64,000 nt of DNA from Sinorhizobium sp. B11 (GCA_039725955.1 CP091033.1:2095306-2159305), one strand, 5' to 3'; shown: positions 8,138 through 17,114, counted from the stretch's first letter. The notes: a model not told the origin generated them from the sequence alone. Program-made: numbers and translations.

Positions 8138-8239
8138 GATCTCTCTCCAAATGATTGGGCGGCTTGCCGCCGTTAACCATTCGAAAAGAACATTGCCTGC
8201 GTCATTTAAGCGTTACAGGCTTCATTAAAAGGCGTTGTA
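8138..8239 (-). promoter_or_regulatory. Leader of the peptide gene with two inverted repeats
   Basis: This 102-base gap between the SARP regulator stop and the peptide start contains a perfect GGCGGC / GCCGCC hairpin (8158-8171) just before the ribosome site, and GCCTG / CAGGC (8195-8199 / 8216-8220). Either may affect transcript stability or uncouple peptide expression from the regulator. Confidence 0.4.
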
Positions 8240-10195
8240 TCAGGGAAGACCAGCAAGTTGCAGGCCTTTTATCAACGGATCCGTGAATGACGGATCGCGA
8301 TCGGGGACGAAATGACGGATCTCTTCACTGCGGAAATCAGGGAAGCTTTCCAAAACGACGCGGGCGTAGTTCTTGGCTTTCGTGGCATCGCCCGCCATGG
8401 CGTGCGCTGCTGCAAGCAGGCGGGCCGTTGCTAGTTTTGACTTCACCGGCTCCAGCGCGTCGATCGCCTTTTCATATTCTTCGCGCATGAAGTGGATGCC
8501 GCCGAGGTTCCAGTAATAATAGTCCGGCGGCAGCGGGTTTAGCTTGAAGGCCGCGCGGCTGAGCTCGAGCGCCCGATCGAAATCGCCGTCATGGGAAAGC
8601 GCATCGGAGAAGTCCGCCAGAATATCGGCATCGTTGGGATTGAGATCCTGGGCTTGCTGGAAGGAATCAAGACTTTCTTCGAAACGGCGTCGGTAGAGTG
8701 CCACGAAGCCAAGTTCACGGAAGGCGCGGCCGCTGTTCGGGTCGGTTTGCCGCGCCATCCTTGCAGCGCTGTAGGCTTCGTCCAGCAGGTCCCGGTCGCG
8801 CATCCCGCGGATTAGCCATTCCATGCCGAGCGCACGTGACATGCCGGCATGAGCCGGCGAGAAATGTTCGTACCGGCTGAGCGCCGACTTGAACCATTTA
8901 CGCGCCTGGCGCAGGTGCTGCAGGTCTGTCTGTGAAATTAGACGCTTGCCCTCCAGATAGAGGCGGTAGGCGGACGCCGGTACGTCGCCGAGCGGCATCG
9001 CCAGTTCATAACGCTCGATCGTATCGGCAAGCGTCATGACGATGCGTCGGGTGAGCTGGCTGAACGCCTCGCTGATCTTCTGCATCGCAAAAGGAATTTC
9101 GACTGCCCAGAGCACTTCGGAGGTCGCCGTGCGCGTCAGCCGGCAGGTTGCGTAGACGTCTTCGTCTCTGTTCTGGATCGTCACATAAACGGCGTAGTCG
9201 AAGGACAGGTCGAGGGGGCCGACGGTCGAGCGCGCCGGATCGAGCGCCCGGCTCAGCATTTCCAGACTCGTATGAGCCGCAATCACCTTGAAGCCGCGCT
9301 GCTGACTCAGTCCGATCGTAACATCTTCGAGCAGCGCCCGGCCAACACGTTCCATCAGCGGATCAGTGAGGATGCTTTCGGGAGGCAGAATGACGATGCG
9401 CGGCTGGCCTGTCGGATCGATCAGCAATTCCGACGCCGAACGCGGATGTTCGGCTGCCGCCGGCTGGGCAGCCGACAAGATACCCAGTTCGCGGGCGAGC
9501 GCTGTTGTGGTTTCGTCCGGCTCAATATCAAAATCATCTTTGAGCTGGCTGCGATATCTCAGATAGGCCTGACGCGCTGCCGGCAGGTCGTTCATACGGG
9601 CATGGGCCCGCATCAGTGCCCGGCACGCGACCTCGTTGGCGGGGTCAAGCTCGATCAGGCGCTTGGCAAAAGCGATGCGCTCCTCGTCCGACCACTCACC
9701 TTGATTTTCCAGAATACGGGCAAGATGCGCCGAACGCGCTTCGTCGACGCGCTGCCGCTCGAAGGTTAACCAGTCCTCGGCACCCTGTGTCGGGGACTTG
9801 ACGCTTTCAAGCAGCTCACCGAGCAGGATACCGCTTTGATCCGGTTCCAGCATATCCTTCTGCTTGAGGATATTGAGGTCGATCTCCCAGCCGGGCGCAA
9901 GGCCAAGATGGGTGCGCGTGGCAATGAGCAGTGGCGGCAGTCCCTCCGGAATGCTTTGCTCGATGCGCGACAGAAGTTGGCGGAGGCTGCCGGCTCGTTT
10001 TTCAGGAAGCTCGGATTGCCAGAGCTGGCATCGAATGGTTTCTCGGTCGACCAACGGCTCCGACGACAGCGCTAACATTGCCAAGAGGAAGTAGGACTTT
10101 TCGGGCAAAGGAAGCTCGGTCCCGGCTGCCAGCAATCGCGGCCTGCCGAGCAGACATAATCTGTTCGCTTTCACTTCCCCGGTTGACCCGTCCAT
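8240..10195 (-). CDS. SARP-type regulator with BTAD and TPR domains
   Basis: About 651 residues from ATG 10195 (TTG at 10213 is an alternative). The first ~95 residues resemble the OmpR/SARP winged helix (RLCLLGRPRLLAAG, then DRETIRCQLW and RAGSLRQLLSRI). Residues ~100-250 form the bacterial transcriptional activation domain, ending in AYLRYRSQLKDDFDIEPDETT. A TolB/cyclase-associated-like middle (FDYAVYVTIQ) is followed by TPR repeats over the last ~250 residues (AFRELGFVALYRRRFEESLDSFQQAQDLNP). SARPs often activate secondary-metabolite genes. It is directly upstream of the peptide-YcaO-TfuA genes on the same strand, so it is the likely pathway regulator; the signal is unknown. Confidence 0.82.
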   Translation of the reverse strand: MDGSTGEVKANRLCLLGRPRLLAAGTELPLPEKSYFLLAMLALSSEPLVDRETIRCQLWQSELPEKRAGSLRQLLSRIEQSIPEGLPPLLIATRTHLGLAPGWEIDLNILKQKDMLEPDQSGILLGELLESVKSPTQGAEDWLTFERQRVDEARSAHLARILENQGEWSDEERIAFAKRLIELDPANEVACRALMRAHARMNDLPAARQAYLRYRSQLKDDFDIEPDETTTALARELGILSAAQPAAAEHPRSASELLIDPTGQPRIVILPPESILTDPLMERVGRALLEDVTIGLSQQRGFKVIAAHTSLEMLSRALDPARSTVGPLDLSFDYAVYVTIQNRDEDVYATCRLTRTATSEVLWAVEIPFAMQKISEAFSQLTRRIVMTLADTIERYELAMPLGDVPASAYRLYLEGKRLISQTDLQHLRQARKWFKSALSRYEHFSPAHAGMSRALGMEWLIRGMRDRDLLDEAYSAARMARQTDPNSGRAFRELGFVALYRRRFEESLDSFQQAQDLNPNDADILADFSDALSHDGDFDRALELSRAAFKLNPLPPDYYYWNLGGIHFMREEYEKAIDALEPVKSKLATARLLAAAHAMAGDATKAKNYARVVLESFPDFRSEEIRHFVPDRDPSFTDPLIKGLQLAGLP

Positions 10196-10374
10196 CACGG
10201 TTCTCACCTTCAAAAGCCGGAACGCCTGAAACAGACCGGCCGATCACCTGATGTTAGAGTGAATAGCGAGCAACTGGAAGCGCTTTTGCTTCGCCCGAGC
10301 AAGATTTTCATCGAATATTTACGCTCCGGCCGGTGTCTGGCTCCCAACAGACTTTACGAATACTGCATATGGGC

Positions 10375-10391
10375 ATGAGACAGCGTCTCAT
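10375..10391. promoter_or_regulatory. 17-bp palindrome upstream of the SARP regulator
   Basis: ATGAGAC (10375-10381), spacer AGC, GTCTCAT (10385-10391) is a perfect 7-bp inverted repeat about 180 bases upstream of the SARP start. Symmetry and spacing fit a dimeric regulator site, possibly autoregulatory or a link to another regulator. Confidence 0.4.
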
Positions 10392-10531
10392 ATCGGTGCA
10401 TCGTCCAGCCGTGCGCATCGCCGCTACGCCCACGTTTCGTCAAGTCCCGCCGCTCTGGTGACATTGAACAAGGCGCGGTTTCCCCCGCGATAAAACTTGC
10501 CAGCGGAAACGTGCCATTCATGACAGATCGA

Positions 10532-10903
10532 TCAGGTAGCAGACCCCGGTTCGTAGAGGTCCGATCCGAACAGTCGGCCGAGATCGTCGACATTTGCGGC
10601 ATTGCCGGGCCGTAGCTTTGTGCCGTAGCGGCGGACAAGCCGGCGGGCATGAGCATCCGCCAGAAACAGATAGCCGGGCTTGAGCTTGACGACCTCGTCC
10701 TCATAGCCCCTGCACTGGAAAATCCCCGCCCGGCAGAGGCGCCGAAGTAGGCTGTCGCTTTTATAGGCCGGCTTACGGATGCCGTCTCGAGGGCGCGGGA
10801 GGCGACGCGTGATTATGTCGTGACGGCCGAGGGCAAGGCGGGAGAGGTCCCGCGAGATGTCTACGGCGGCTAGCTCACCACCTACCAGCATCTTTCCGAA
10901 CAT
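10532..10903 (-). CDS. Doubtful hypothetical protein (123 aa)
   Basis: A 123-residue frame with an arginine-rich N-terminal half, a segment YEDEVVKLKPGYLFLADAHA and the ending GSDLYEPGSAT. No motif or family is recognised and no strong ribosome site is seen before ATG 10903. It may be a lineage-specific protein, a decayed gene, or spurious. Confidence 0.2.
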   Translation of the reverse strand: MFGKMLVGGELAAVDISRDLSRLALGRHDIITRRLPRPRDGIRKPAYKSDSLLRRLCRAGIFQCRGYEDEVVKLKPGYLFLADAHARRLVRRYGTKLRPGNAANVDDLGRLFGSDLYEPGSAT

Positions 10904-10986
10904 CGGCTGGAGAGGATCGACGAAGGATCGGCGTCAAGGGGCAGGCCGTGGACGGCGGGCAGGCACGCTTCGACTGGTGCGCGAGA

Positions 10987-11799
10987 TCAATCCCACTTCG
11001 GACCCCAGTCTGGGTCGACGACGCGGTGATTGCGGTCGATCGTCTCAATGCGGGCGATTTCCTCGGCAGAAAGCCTGATCGAACTTGCCTTGAAGTTCGA
11101 GCGAATGCGCTCCGGCCGACCCGATGTCGGGATGGTGCAATAGCCCTTGGCAAGTTCGAAGGCGATCGCCACCTGTTCCGGTGTGGCATCGTATTGTTCA
11201 CCGATTGCGCGCAGCACCGGTTCGTCGGATAGAAGGCCACGGGCGATCGGCAGATAGCATGTAACGAGGATTTCCTTTTCCCGGCAATAGTTTGCGAGCT
11301 TCTTGTTCTGCAGGATCGGGTTAAGCTCGAACTGGTTGTTGGCGACCTTTCCCTTGCCGAGCAGGGCTTCGGTTTCTTCGAGAAGGGCGATCGTGAAATT
11401 CGAGACGCCGATCAGCTTCGTCAGGCCGCGGGCCTGCGCCTCGGCGATCTGGGTTATGTAGACCTCGAGCGGAATGCGGCCGTTGGGCGATGGCCAGTGG
11501 ATCAGCGTCAGGTCCACCTGATCGACCTTCAGCGCTTCAAGGCTCTTTTCCAGCGACGGGACGAGCGCCCCGGGGCCGAAATTATCGGTCGAAATCTTCG
11601 TCGTCAGGAAAAACTCGTCTCGACCAAGGCCCGAACGGCGCAGCGCTTCGCCGACTTCGAATTCGGTGTCATAGGTCTGCGCAGTATCCAGGTGCCGATA
11701 GCCGGTTTCGAGCGCGCACAGGATTGCATCGATACCCTCCTTGCCGTTGCGCCCAAACGTGCCAAATCCCATCAACGGAATAACATCATGTTTTTGCAA
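10987..11799 (-). CDS. Aldo/keto reductase
   Basis: 270-residue NADPH-dependent TIM-barrel reductase. The catalytic tetrad is visible: Asp in HLDTAQTY, Tyr in the same motif, Lys in LTTKIS and His in LTLIHWPSP. Later ANNQFELNP and IPTSGRPERIRSNF match cofactor-binding segments of the AKR superfamily. I chose TTG at 11799, which has GGAGGA seven bases upstream; a TTG at 11814 is the longer option. Its substrate is unknown and it has no operon partner in view. Confidence 0.85.
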   Translation of the reverse strand: MQKHDVIPLMGFGTFGRNGKEGIDAILCALETGYRHLDTAQTYDTEFEVGEALRRSGLGRDEFFLTTKISTDNFGPGALVPSLEKSLEALKVDQVDLTLIHWPSPNGRIPLEVYITQIAEAQARGLTKLIGVSNFTIALLEETEALLGKGKVANNQFELNPILQNKKLANYCREKEILVTCYLPIARGLLSDEPVLRAIGEQYDATPEQVAIAFELAKGYCTIPTSGRPERIRSNFKASSIRLSAEEIARIETIDRNHRVVDPDWGPKWD

Positions 11800-12013
11800 A
11801 TCTATTTCCTCCAATTCGCCTCACTCCTCCAGCGGGCTCACGAAGCTTTGCAATAGGCCGGGGCTGTGTCCAGCGAAAAACGCTGATGGATTTCGGGGAA
11901 GTCCTGACAACGGTTCGGAGACAACACGGGCGCAAATTCGCACTGATGGCAGCCGGCCGGAACCGGCTACCAGATCATCCTCACGGTTTCAGATCCTGGA
12001 AAGCTGAGCGCTC

Positions 12014-12913
12014 CTAGAATGCCTGGGCAACCCGGCGCAGGGGTATCGCGCTTTCGGCAGTGGCTTCGACAAAATCGAGGCCGATATCAAGAACCGGGGC
12101 GCTGTGGGTCAGCCAGCCGACCGAGATCAGGTCGACGCCAGAGGCGGCAATGGCCGGTGCCGTTGCCGGTGTGACGCGGCCGGAGGCCTCGGTGATCGCC
12201 CGACCGGCGACGATCCTGACGGCCTCGCGCAGCTGATCAGGCGTCATATTGTCGAGGAGGACGGCATCGACCCCCTCGCCCATTGCCTCGTGCAGCTGGT
12301 CGAGCGTATCGACCTCCACTTCTATCTTGACCATATGGCCGACACCGGCCTTGGCGCGGCGAATGGCTTCCGAAACGCTGCCGGCAATGGCGACGTGATT
12401 GTCCTTGATCAGCACGGCGTCGTGGAGCGCAAAGCGGTGGTTCATACCGCCGCCGGCCCGCACGGCATATTTTTCGAGCGCTCTCAGACCTGGTGTCGTC
12501 TTGCGGGTGCAGACGACCGAGGCTTTCGTGTCGCGGATCGCTGTGACGATGCCGGCCGTCACCGAGGCGATGCCCGAGAGATGGCCGAGGAAATTCAGGG
12601 CAGTGCGTTCGCCCGTCAAAAGGCCGCGCGACGGCCCTTCAATGGTGGCAATCACGCTGCCCGGTTCCACGGCCGCACCATCGGGCAGATGCCGGCGAAG
12701 CATAATGGCGGGATCAACGAGCTGGAAGGCAAGCTCTGCGGCATCGAGACCGGCGACCACACCCGGCTGGCGGGCGGCCATGACGACTGTCGAGCGATGA
12801 TCGAAGGGGATGACGGCCGCAGAGGTGATATCGCCGGCAAGGCCGAGGTCTTCTGCGAGGGCTGCGCGCACCAGCGGCTCGACAATGACGCGCGGAAGGG
12901 AAGCGAGGTTCAT
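12014..12913 (-). CDS. nadC: Quinolinate phosphoribosyltransferase
   Basis: Converts quinolinate and PRPP to nicotinate mononucleotide. The 299 residues include AEDLGLAGDITS near the N-terminus, ERTALNFLGHLSGIA, TRKTTPGLRALEKYAVRAGGG, HNHR-type GGMNHRFALHDAVLIKDNH, and LLDNMTPD / EASGRVTPA phosphate-binding segments. The ATG at 12913 starts one base after the nadB stop; a longer frame to 12976 would overlap nadB and lacks support. Last gene of a nadA-nadB-nadC operon on the minus strand. Confidence 0.96.
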   Translation of the reverse strand: MNLASLPRVIVEPLVRAALAEDLGLAGDITSAAVIPFDHRSTVVMAARQPGVVAGLDAAELAFQLVDPAIMLRRHLPDGAAVEPGSVIATIEGPSRGLLTGERTALNFLGHLSGIASVTAGIVTAIRDTKASVVCTRKTTPGLRALEKYAVRAGGGMNHRFALHDAVLIKDNHVAIAGSVSEAIRRAKAGVGHMVKIEVEVDTLDQLHEAMGEGVDAVLLDNMTPDQLREAVRIVAGRAITEASGRVTPATAPAIAASGVDLISVGWLTHSAPVLDIGLDFVEATAESAIPLRRVAQAF

Positions 12914-12914
12914 C

Positions 12915-14459
12915 TCAGGCACTCCTTGCAAGGGGATGGGAGGCGGTCGCCCGGGCAATTTCCAAGGCATCGGCAAGTGTCAACTTGTGCCGCACGGCTT
13001 CCGCCCGTTTCAGCGGGAAATCCGTGCGGGCATGCGCCCCGCGCGATTCCGCCCGAAGGCTGGCGAAGACGGCAATCAGCAGCGCGACGACCGCCGGATC
13101 CGAGGCCGGCCCGTCGTTTTCTGCGAGCGGCAGCAGGCTTGCGACGGCGCCATGGATGGCGCCCGCATTGCGCAGTACGGTGAGATGGCGTGAGACGATT
13201 GGCCTGACAAGCGAAGGGTCGGTTGCCGCAGGCAGCATCCCTGTAATCTCGGCTGTCGAGGATTTTGCAACCGGGGTCGCAAGAATGTCGCGCGCCGCCC
13301 GCATGCCCATGATGGCTGCTTCCAGCAGAGAATTGCTGGCGAGCCGGTTCGCCCCGTGCAGGCCGGTGGAGGCGGCTTCGCCCACAACCCAGAGCCCGGC
13401 GAATGAGCTGCGACCGACGGCATCGGTTGCAACTCCGCCCATGTGATAGTGGACGGCAGGCCGCACCGGGATCGGCTGGGACGCGGCATCGATGCCAGCC
13501 TCCCGGCAGAGTGCGTCGATAACCGGAAAACGCGTGGCGAAACGATCGCCAAGGGCTCTACGCGCGTCGAGAAACACTTTGCCGCCACGGGCGAGTTCGG
13601 CACTGATGGCGCGGGCCACGACATCGCGCGGCGCAAGTTCCGCACCGGCAATGCCGGCCATGAAGCGTTCGCCATGCTCATTGATGAGTACCGCACCTTC
13701 GCCGCGGACTGCTTCGCTGACGAGCGCCAGGGGACGGCGGCGGGAATCGAGCGCCGTCGGATGGAATTGCACGAATTCCATGTCGGCAAGCTCAGCCCCG
13801 GCGCGGGCTGCAAGCATGATGCCCTGCCCGAAATTGCCGGTCGGATTGGTTGTCGCTTCATAGAGACCGCCAATGCCGCCGGTGGCGAGTACGATGCGCC
13901 GTGTCGGCAGAATAGTGGCGCCATTTTCGCCGACGCAGAGGAGGCCGATGACGCCGTCCTCATCCGTCAGGATGCGGCGCGCCTCCAACCCCTCGAGCAC
14001 TGTAATGGAGGGTGTGGAGATGACGGCTTCGACCAGCGCACGAACAATCGCCGCACCCGAGCCGTCACCTTGCGCATGCACGATGCGGCGGCGGCTATGG
14101 GCAGCCTCCAGCCCGAGCGAAAAGCTGCCATCTCCCGCCTTGTCAAAACGGACCCCCGCCCGTTCCAGTGCGGTGATCGCAGCCGGCGCCTCAGCGACGA
14201 TGCCGGCAACAATGGCGGGGTCGCAGAGCCCGTCACCGGCAGCAAGCGTATCGGCCAGATGCAGTTCGGCATTGTCATCGGCGCCGAGCGCGGCGGCTAT
14301 GCCGCCCTGGGCCCAGGCGCTCGACGTTTCAGCGCCGAGAGCAGCGCGAGTGACAATGACAACGGGCTCGGGCGCAAGCGTCAGCGCCGTCATCAGTCCG
14401 GCAAGGCCGCTGCCGACTATGACGGGGCGGCCTGCAAGTTGGTCGGCAATATCGCTCAT
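12915..14459 (-). CDS. nadB: L-aspartate oxidase
   Basis: 514-residue flavoprotein oxidising L-aspartate to iminoaspartate for NadA. FAD-binding [16 protein letters not shown] is at the N-terminus, followed by [15 protein letters not shown], active-site [10 protein letters not shown] with downstream [24 protein letters not shown], and the FAD-end motif [20 protein letters not shown]. The start ATG overlaps the nadA stop by four bases. The C-terminus carries the usual helical [14 protein letters not shown] segment. Intact and of typical length. Confidence 0.97.
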   Translation of the reverse strand: MSDIADQLAGRPVIVGSGLAGLMTALTLAPEPVVIVTRAALGAETSSAWAQGGIAAALGADDNAELHLADTLAAGDGLCDPAIVAGIVAEAPAAITALERAGVRFDKAGDGSFSLGLEAAHSRRRIVHAQGDGSGAAIVRALVEAVISTPSITVLEGLEARRILTDEDGVIGLLCVGENGATILPTRRIVLATGGIGGLYEATTNPTGNFGQGIMLAARAGAELADMEFVQFHPTALDSRRRPLALVSEAVRGEGAVLINEHGERFMAGIAGAELAPRDVVARAISAELARGGKVFLDARRALGDRFATRFPVIDALCREAGIDAASQPIPVRPAVHYHMGGVATDAVGRSSFAGLWVVGEAASTGLHGANRLASNSLLEAAIMGMRAARDILATPVAKSSTAEITGMLPAATDPSLVRPIVSRHLTVLRNAGAIHGAVASLLPLAENDGPASDPAVVALLIAVFASLRAESRGAHARTDFPLKRAEAVRHKLTLADALEIARATASHPLARSA

Positions 14460-15428
14460 ATCGACAGCATCCTCTCGACAGCGCGGCGAGCTGCGACGGC
14501 AATCGCCGGATCGACCGTCACTTCATGGCGGTTCTCTTCGAGAGCCGCGCGAATGTTGGAAAGCGTGATGCGCTTCATATGCGGGCAGAGATTGCAGGGC
14601 CGGATGAACTCGACATCAGGATGATGCACGGCGACATTGTCACTCATCGAGCATTCGGTCAGCAGCACGACGCGGGCGGGCTTCTTTTCGCCGACATAAT
14701 CGGACATGACGGCGGTGGAACCGGCAAAATCGGCCTCCGCAACGACATCAGGCGGGCATTCGGGATGGGCAAGCACCGTCACGCCAGGGTGGTTTTCGCG
14801 AAGCTGGCGCACATCGTCGGCGGTGAAGAGCTCATGCACTTCGCAATGCCCGTGCCAGGCAATGATCTCGACATCGGTTTCCCTGGCGACATTGCGGGCA
14901 AGATATTCATCCGGGATCATCAGCACGCGCGGTACGCCAAGGGATTCGACCACCTGCTTGGCATTGCCCGAGGTGCAGCAGATATCCGAGGCGGCTTTGA
15001 CTGCGGCCGAGGTGTTGACATAGGTAATGACAGGCACGCCCGGATGGGCCTGGCGCAACAGCGCGATATCCTCGGGCGTGATCGAATCCGCCAGCGAACA
15101 GCCGGCGCCGAGATCGGGGATCAGCACCGTCTTTTCCGGGTTCAGAAGCTTTGCCGTCTCGGCCATGAAAATGCACGCCGGCAAGCACGATCACGTCGGC
15201 ATCCACCTCGATCGCCTTGCGCGCCAGGGCCAGGCTGTCGCCGACAATATCGGCCACGCCGTGGAAGATTTCCGGCGTCTGGTAGTTATGCGCGAGGATA
15301 ACGGCATTGCGCTTGTGCTTCAGTTCCAGGATCGCGTCGACATCGTCCTGGAACATCATCCATTCGGCTTTCGGAATGACGCGGCTGACGCGATCATAGA
15401 GGGAAGACGCGGATACAAGATGGTTCAT
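14456..15428 (-). pseudogene. nadA: Quinolinate synthase, frameshifted as given
   Basis: NadA condenses iminoaspartate with dihydroxyacetone phosphate using a [4Fe-4S] cluster. Frame one (from ATG 15428, GGAG eight bases upstream) gives KRNAVILAHNYQTPEI and VIVLAGVHF; a second frame resumes at [14 protein letters not shown] and runs to the stop with [16 protein letters not shown] and [12 protein letters not shown]. The join VHF|MAET is exact if one T is removed from the T4 run (forward AAAA ending at 15171, right after CATG). So the gene is whole apart from a single-base homopolymer insertion. nadB and nadC downstream are intact, which favours a sequencing error; a real knock-out would make the strain depend on NAD precursors. 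Confidence 0.85.
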
Positions 15429-15444
15429 GGCCGGCTCCATTAAT

Positions 15445-15498
15445 TATGCTCGATTTGAGCATATCATGCGCAAAGAGATATTCTCACTGTGAGCATAT
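15445..15498. promoter_or_regulatory. Two palindromes upstream of nadA (candidate NadQ operators)
   Basis: A perfect repeat TATGCTC / GAGCATA (15445-15451 / 15457-15463) and an imperfect one, ATATTCTCAC / GTGAGCATAT (15478-15487 / 15489-15498), sit between the regulator stop and the nadA start. Both carry CTCA/TGAG half sites. Predicted alphaproteobacterial NadQ regulators bind upstream of nadABC, which fits this position. Confidence 0.6.
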
Positions 15499-15499
15499 G

Positions 15500-16492
15500 T
15501 CAATTGCGGGAGAGCGGTAATTTCGTTCCGGCGAGCGCGCGCTCTTCGAGAATGGTCTGGCGGAAGCGGAAAAGCTTGGCCGGCCGGCCGCCGGTCTCGC
15601 TTGTCGCTCCGCCCGTTTCCTCCACCAGTTCCTGCTGTTCGATCAGGCGGCGGAAATTCTGCTTGTGCAGGGTCAGGCCGGCGAGCGCCTCGACGGCGCG
15701 CTGCAACTGCAGAAGCGTGAAGCTTTCGGGCATGAGTTCGAAGACGACGGGGCGGTATTTGATCTTGGCGCGAAGTCTTGCAATGCCGGTCGCCAGAATC
15801 CGGCGATGATCGGCAAACATCGGCCGGCCGAGATTGTCGTCCTTGCTGGCGCCGGCTTCTGCGACGAGTCCGGCCTCATAGAGCAGTTCATACCGCTGCA
15901 GCGTCAGATCCTCGTTCCAGCCGCCGCCGTCGAGCCCGAACGTAAAGTCGGCGCGGCGATGCCGATATTCACGCCGGACAGGATCGGCATCGGCCCAGAG
16001 ACGCAGGCGCGCGATCAGTTCACCGAGGATGACGGGGCGCCCGTCGCGATGGTCCTCCCAGGGGAAATATTCATACCAGCCATGCCAGCCCGGCCGCCCG
16101 GCCCCCGACTGCTCATTGACGAGGCCAAGATAGCTGATCGATATGGTGCGACCGCCCTGGATATCATTGTTCCGGTCACGATCGGCAAAGGTGTAAAGCT
16201 GCTCGAGGAAGCCGACGGGATGGGCGGTCTGCTCCTGGATCCATTCACGCAGGCCCGATTGTAGCGTGCGATGGCCCATTTCAAAAGGCCCCGACGGCAG
16301 CGCATCGCCACTTTGGATCGTCATGACGCGCGGCTCATCCCCCGTCACCGCGACGAGAACCGCGATCAGTTCCGCATGTGCAAAGCCTATCGTCACCAGC
16401 GCCTGAGAATCTGTTTCTGATAGATCTATTCTCTGACATAGGGCGCAAACGATGCCAATGATGGGCCTACACCCTCCCCAACAAAGAAACAC
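15500..16492 (-). CDS. nadQ: NadQ-like NUDIX / winged-helix regulator of NAD synthesis
   Basis: Up to 330 residues. The N-terminal ~200 residues look like a degenerate NUDIX domain (VTIGFAHAELIAVLVAVTGD, REWIQEQTAHPVGFLEQLYTF); the C-terminal ~110 residues form a winged-helix region (LQLQRAVEALAGLTLHKQNFRRLI, ETGGRPAKLFRF). This is the architecture of the predicted NAD regulator NadQ. It lies directly upstream of nadA on the same strand. The start is uncertain: GTG 16492 opens the frame, GTG 16396 is closer to the conserved region, and deleting one A near 16430 would create an ATG start MSEIDLSETDSQ. Confidence 0.75.
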   Translation of the reverse strand: MFLCWGGCRPIIGIVCALCQRIDLSETDSQALVTIGFAHAELIAVLVAVTGDEPRVMTIQSGDALPSGPFEMGHRTLQSGLREWIQEQTAHPVGFLEQLYTFADRDRNNDIQGGRTISISYLGLVNEQSGAGRPGWHGWYEYFPWEDHRDGRPVILGELIARLRLWADADPVRREYRHRRADFTFGLDGGGWNEDLTLQRYELLYEAGLVAEAGASKDDNLGRPMFADHRRILATGIARLRAKIKYRPVVFELMPESFTLLQLQRAVEALAGLTLHKQNFRRLIEQQELVEETGGATSETGGRPAKLFRFRQTILEERALAGTKLPLSRN

Positions 16493-16508
16493 GCGCCGAA
16501 TTGGGAAT

Positions 16509-16537
16509 TACCAAATTTTGGTATATATTGGTACCAA
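16509..16537. promoter_or_regulatory. Tandem palindromes at the parDE promoter
   Basis: TACCAAA-T-TTTGGTA (16509-16523) is followed by TTGGTACCAA (16528-16537). Both share the TTGGTA half site and lie just upstream of the antitoxin ribosome site, as expected for antitoxin autorepression. Confidence 0.65.
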
Positions 16538-16551
16538 CTCAGGAGGCTCTC

Positions 16552-16797
16552 ATGTCGAAGAACACGTCCATCGCCTTGGGCGATCATTTTGCTGGCTTCG
16601 TCGAACGGCAGGTCGTCGAAGGCCGATACGGTTCGGTAAGCGAAGTCATCCGGGCAGGCCTGCGGCTTCTGGAAGAGCATGAGGCGAAAGTAAAAGCGCT
16701 GCGCGATGCGATCAGCGCCGGCATCGATAGCGGCGAGGCCGAAGATTTCGATTTCGATAGATTCCTTGACGGTAAGCGCCGGACCCGGACGAAATGA
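16552..16797 (+). CDS. parD: ParD-type antitoxin (CopG-like ribbon-helix-helix)
   Basis: 81 residues from ATG 16552 with AGGAGG upstream; a longer frame from 16501 would run through the operator. The N-terminal ribbon-helix-helix is visible as SIALGDHFAGFVERQVVEGRYGSVSEVIRAGLRLLEE, split here only by its own turns, with an acidic, disordered tail ending FDRFLDGKRR, which is where ParD binds ParE. Overlaps the toxin start by four bases. Autoregulation through 16509-16537 is likely. Confidence 0.9.
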   Translation: MSKNTSIALGDHFAGFVERQVVEGRYGSVSEVIRAGLRLLEEHEAKVKALRDAISAGIDSGEAEDFDFDRFLDGKRRTRTK

Positions 16798-17105
16798 AAG
16801 GCTACCTCCTTTCCAGGGCCGCCGTCGCAGATCTCGACATGATTTGGGATTACACCTTCGAAAACTGGGGTCAGGAGCAGGCGGATCGTTATATCGACGA
16901 TATCCGCAAGGCCTGTGAAGCGCTGGGGATAGGCGCGCGGAGCGGAAGGCCCGTCGATGATATCTGGCCGGGTATCTTCAAGCTCGCCGTCAACGCGCAC
17001 TTCCTGTTCTATCGCAGGCTCGAGGGTGGCCGGACAGGTATCGTCCGTATCCTGCACAAGCGCATGGATGTGGAAGCACGGCTTCGCGATACGCCTCTGA
17101 ATTGA
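16794..17105 (+). CDS. parE: ParE-type toxin (RelE/ParE superfamily)
   Basis: 103 residues with the ParE pattern: YLLSRAAVADLDMIWDYT, GARSGRPVDDIWPGIFKLAV, HFLFYRRLEGG and IVRILHKRMD. ParE toxins poison DNA gyrase; RelE-like family members cleave mRNA, and the sequence favours ParE. Translationally coupled to parD by ATGA. Its stop is 9 bases from the convergent PanB-like gene. On a large replicon it may act as an addiction module. Confidence 0.9.
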   Translation: MKGYLLSRAAVADLDMIWDYTFENWGQEQADRYIDDIRKACEALGIGARSGRPVDDIWPGIFKLAVNAHFLFYRRLEGGRTGIVRILHKRMDVEARLRDTPLN

Positions 17106-17114
17106 AAGCGGGCG

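Larger units (their letters stand above)
10196..10986. other. Mostly non-coding stretch upstream of the SARP regulator
   Basis: About 790 bases between the SARP start and the aldo/keto reductase stop. It carries a clear palindrome at 10375-10391 and one doubtful minus-strand frame at 10532-10903. I see no tRNA, insertion sequence or other recognisable gene. Confidence 0.5.
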
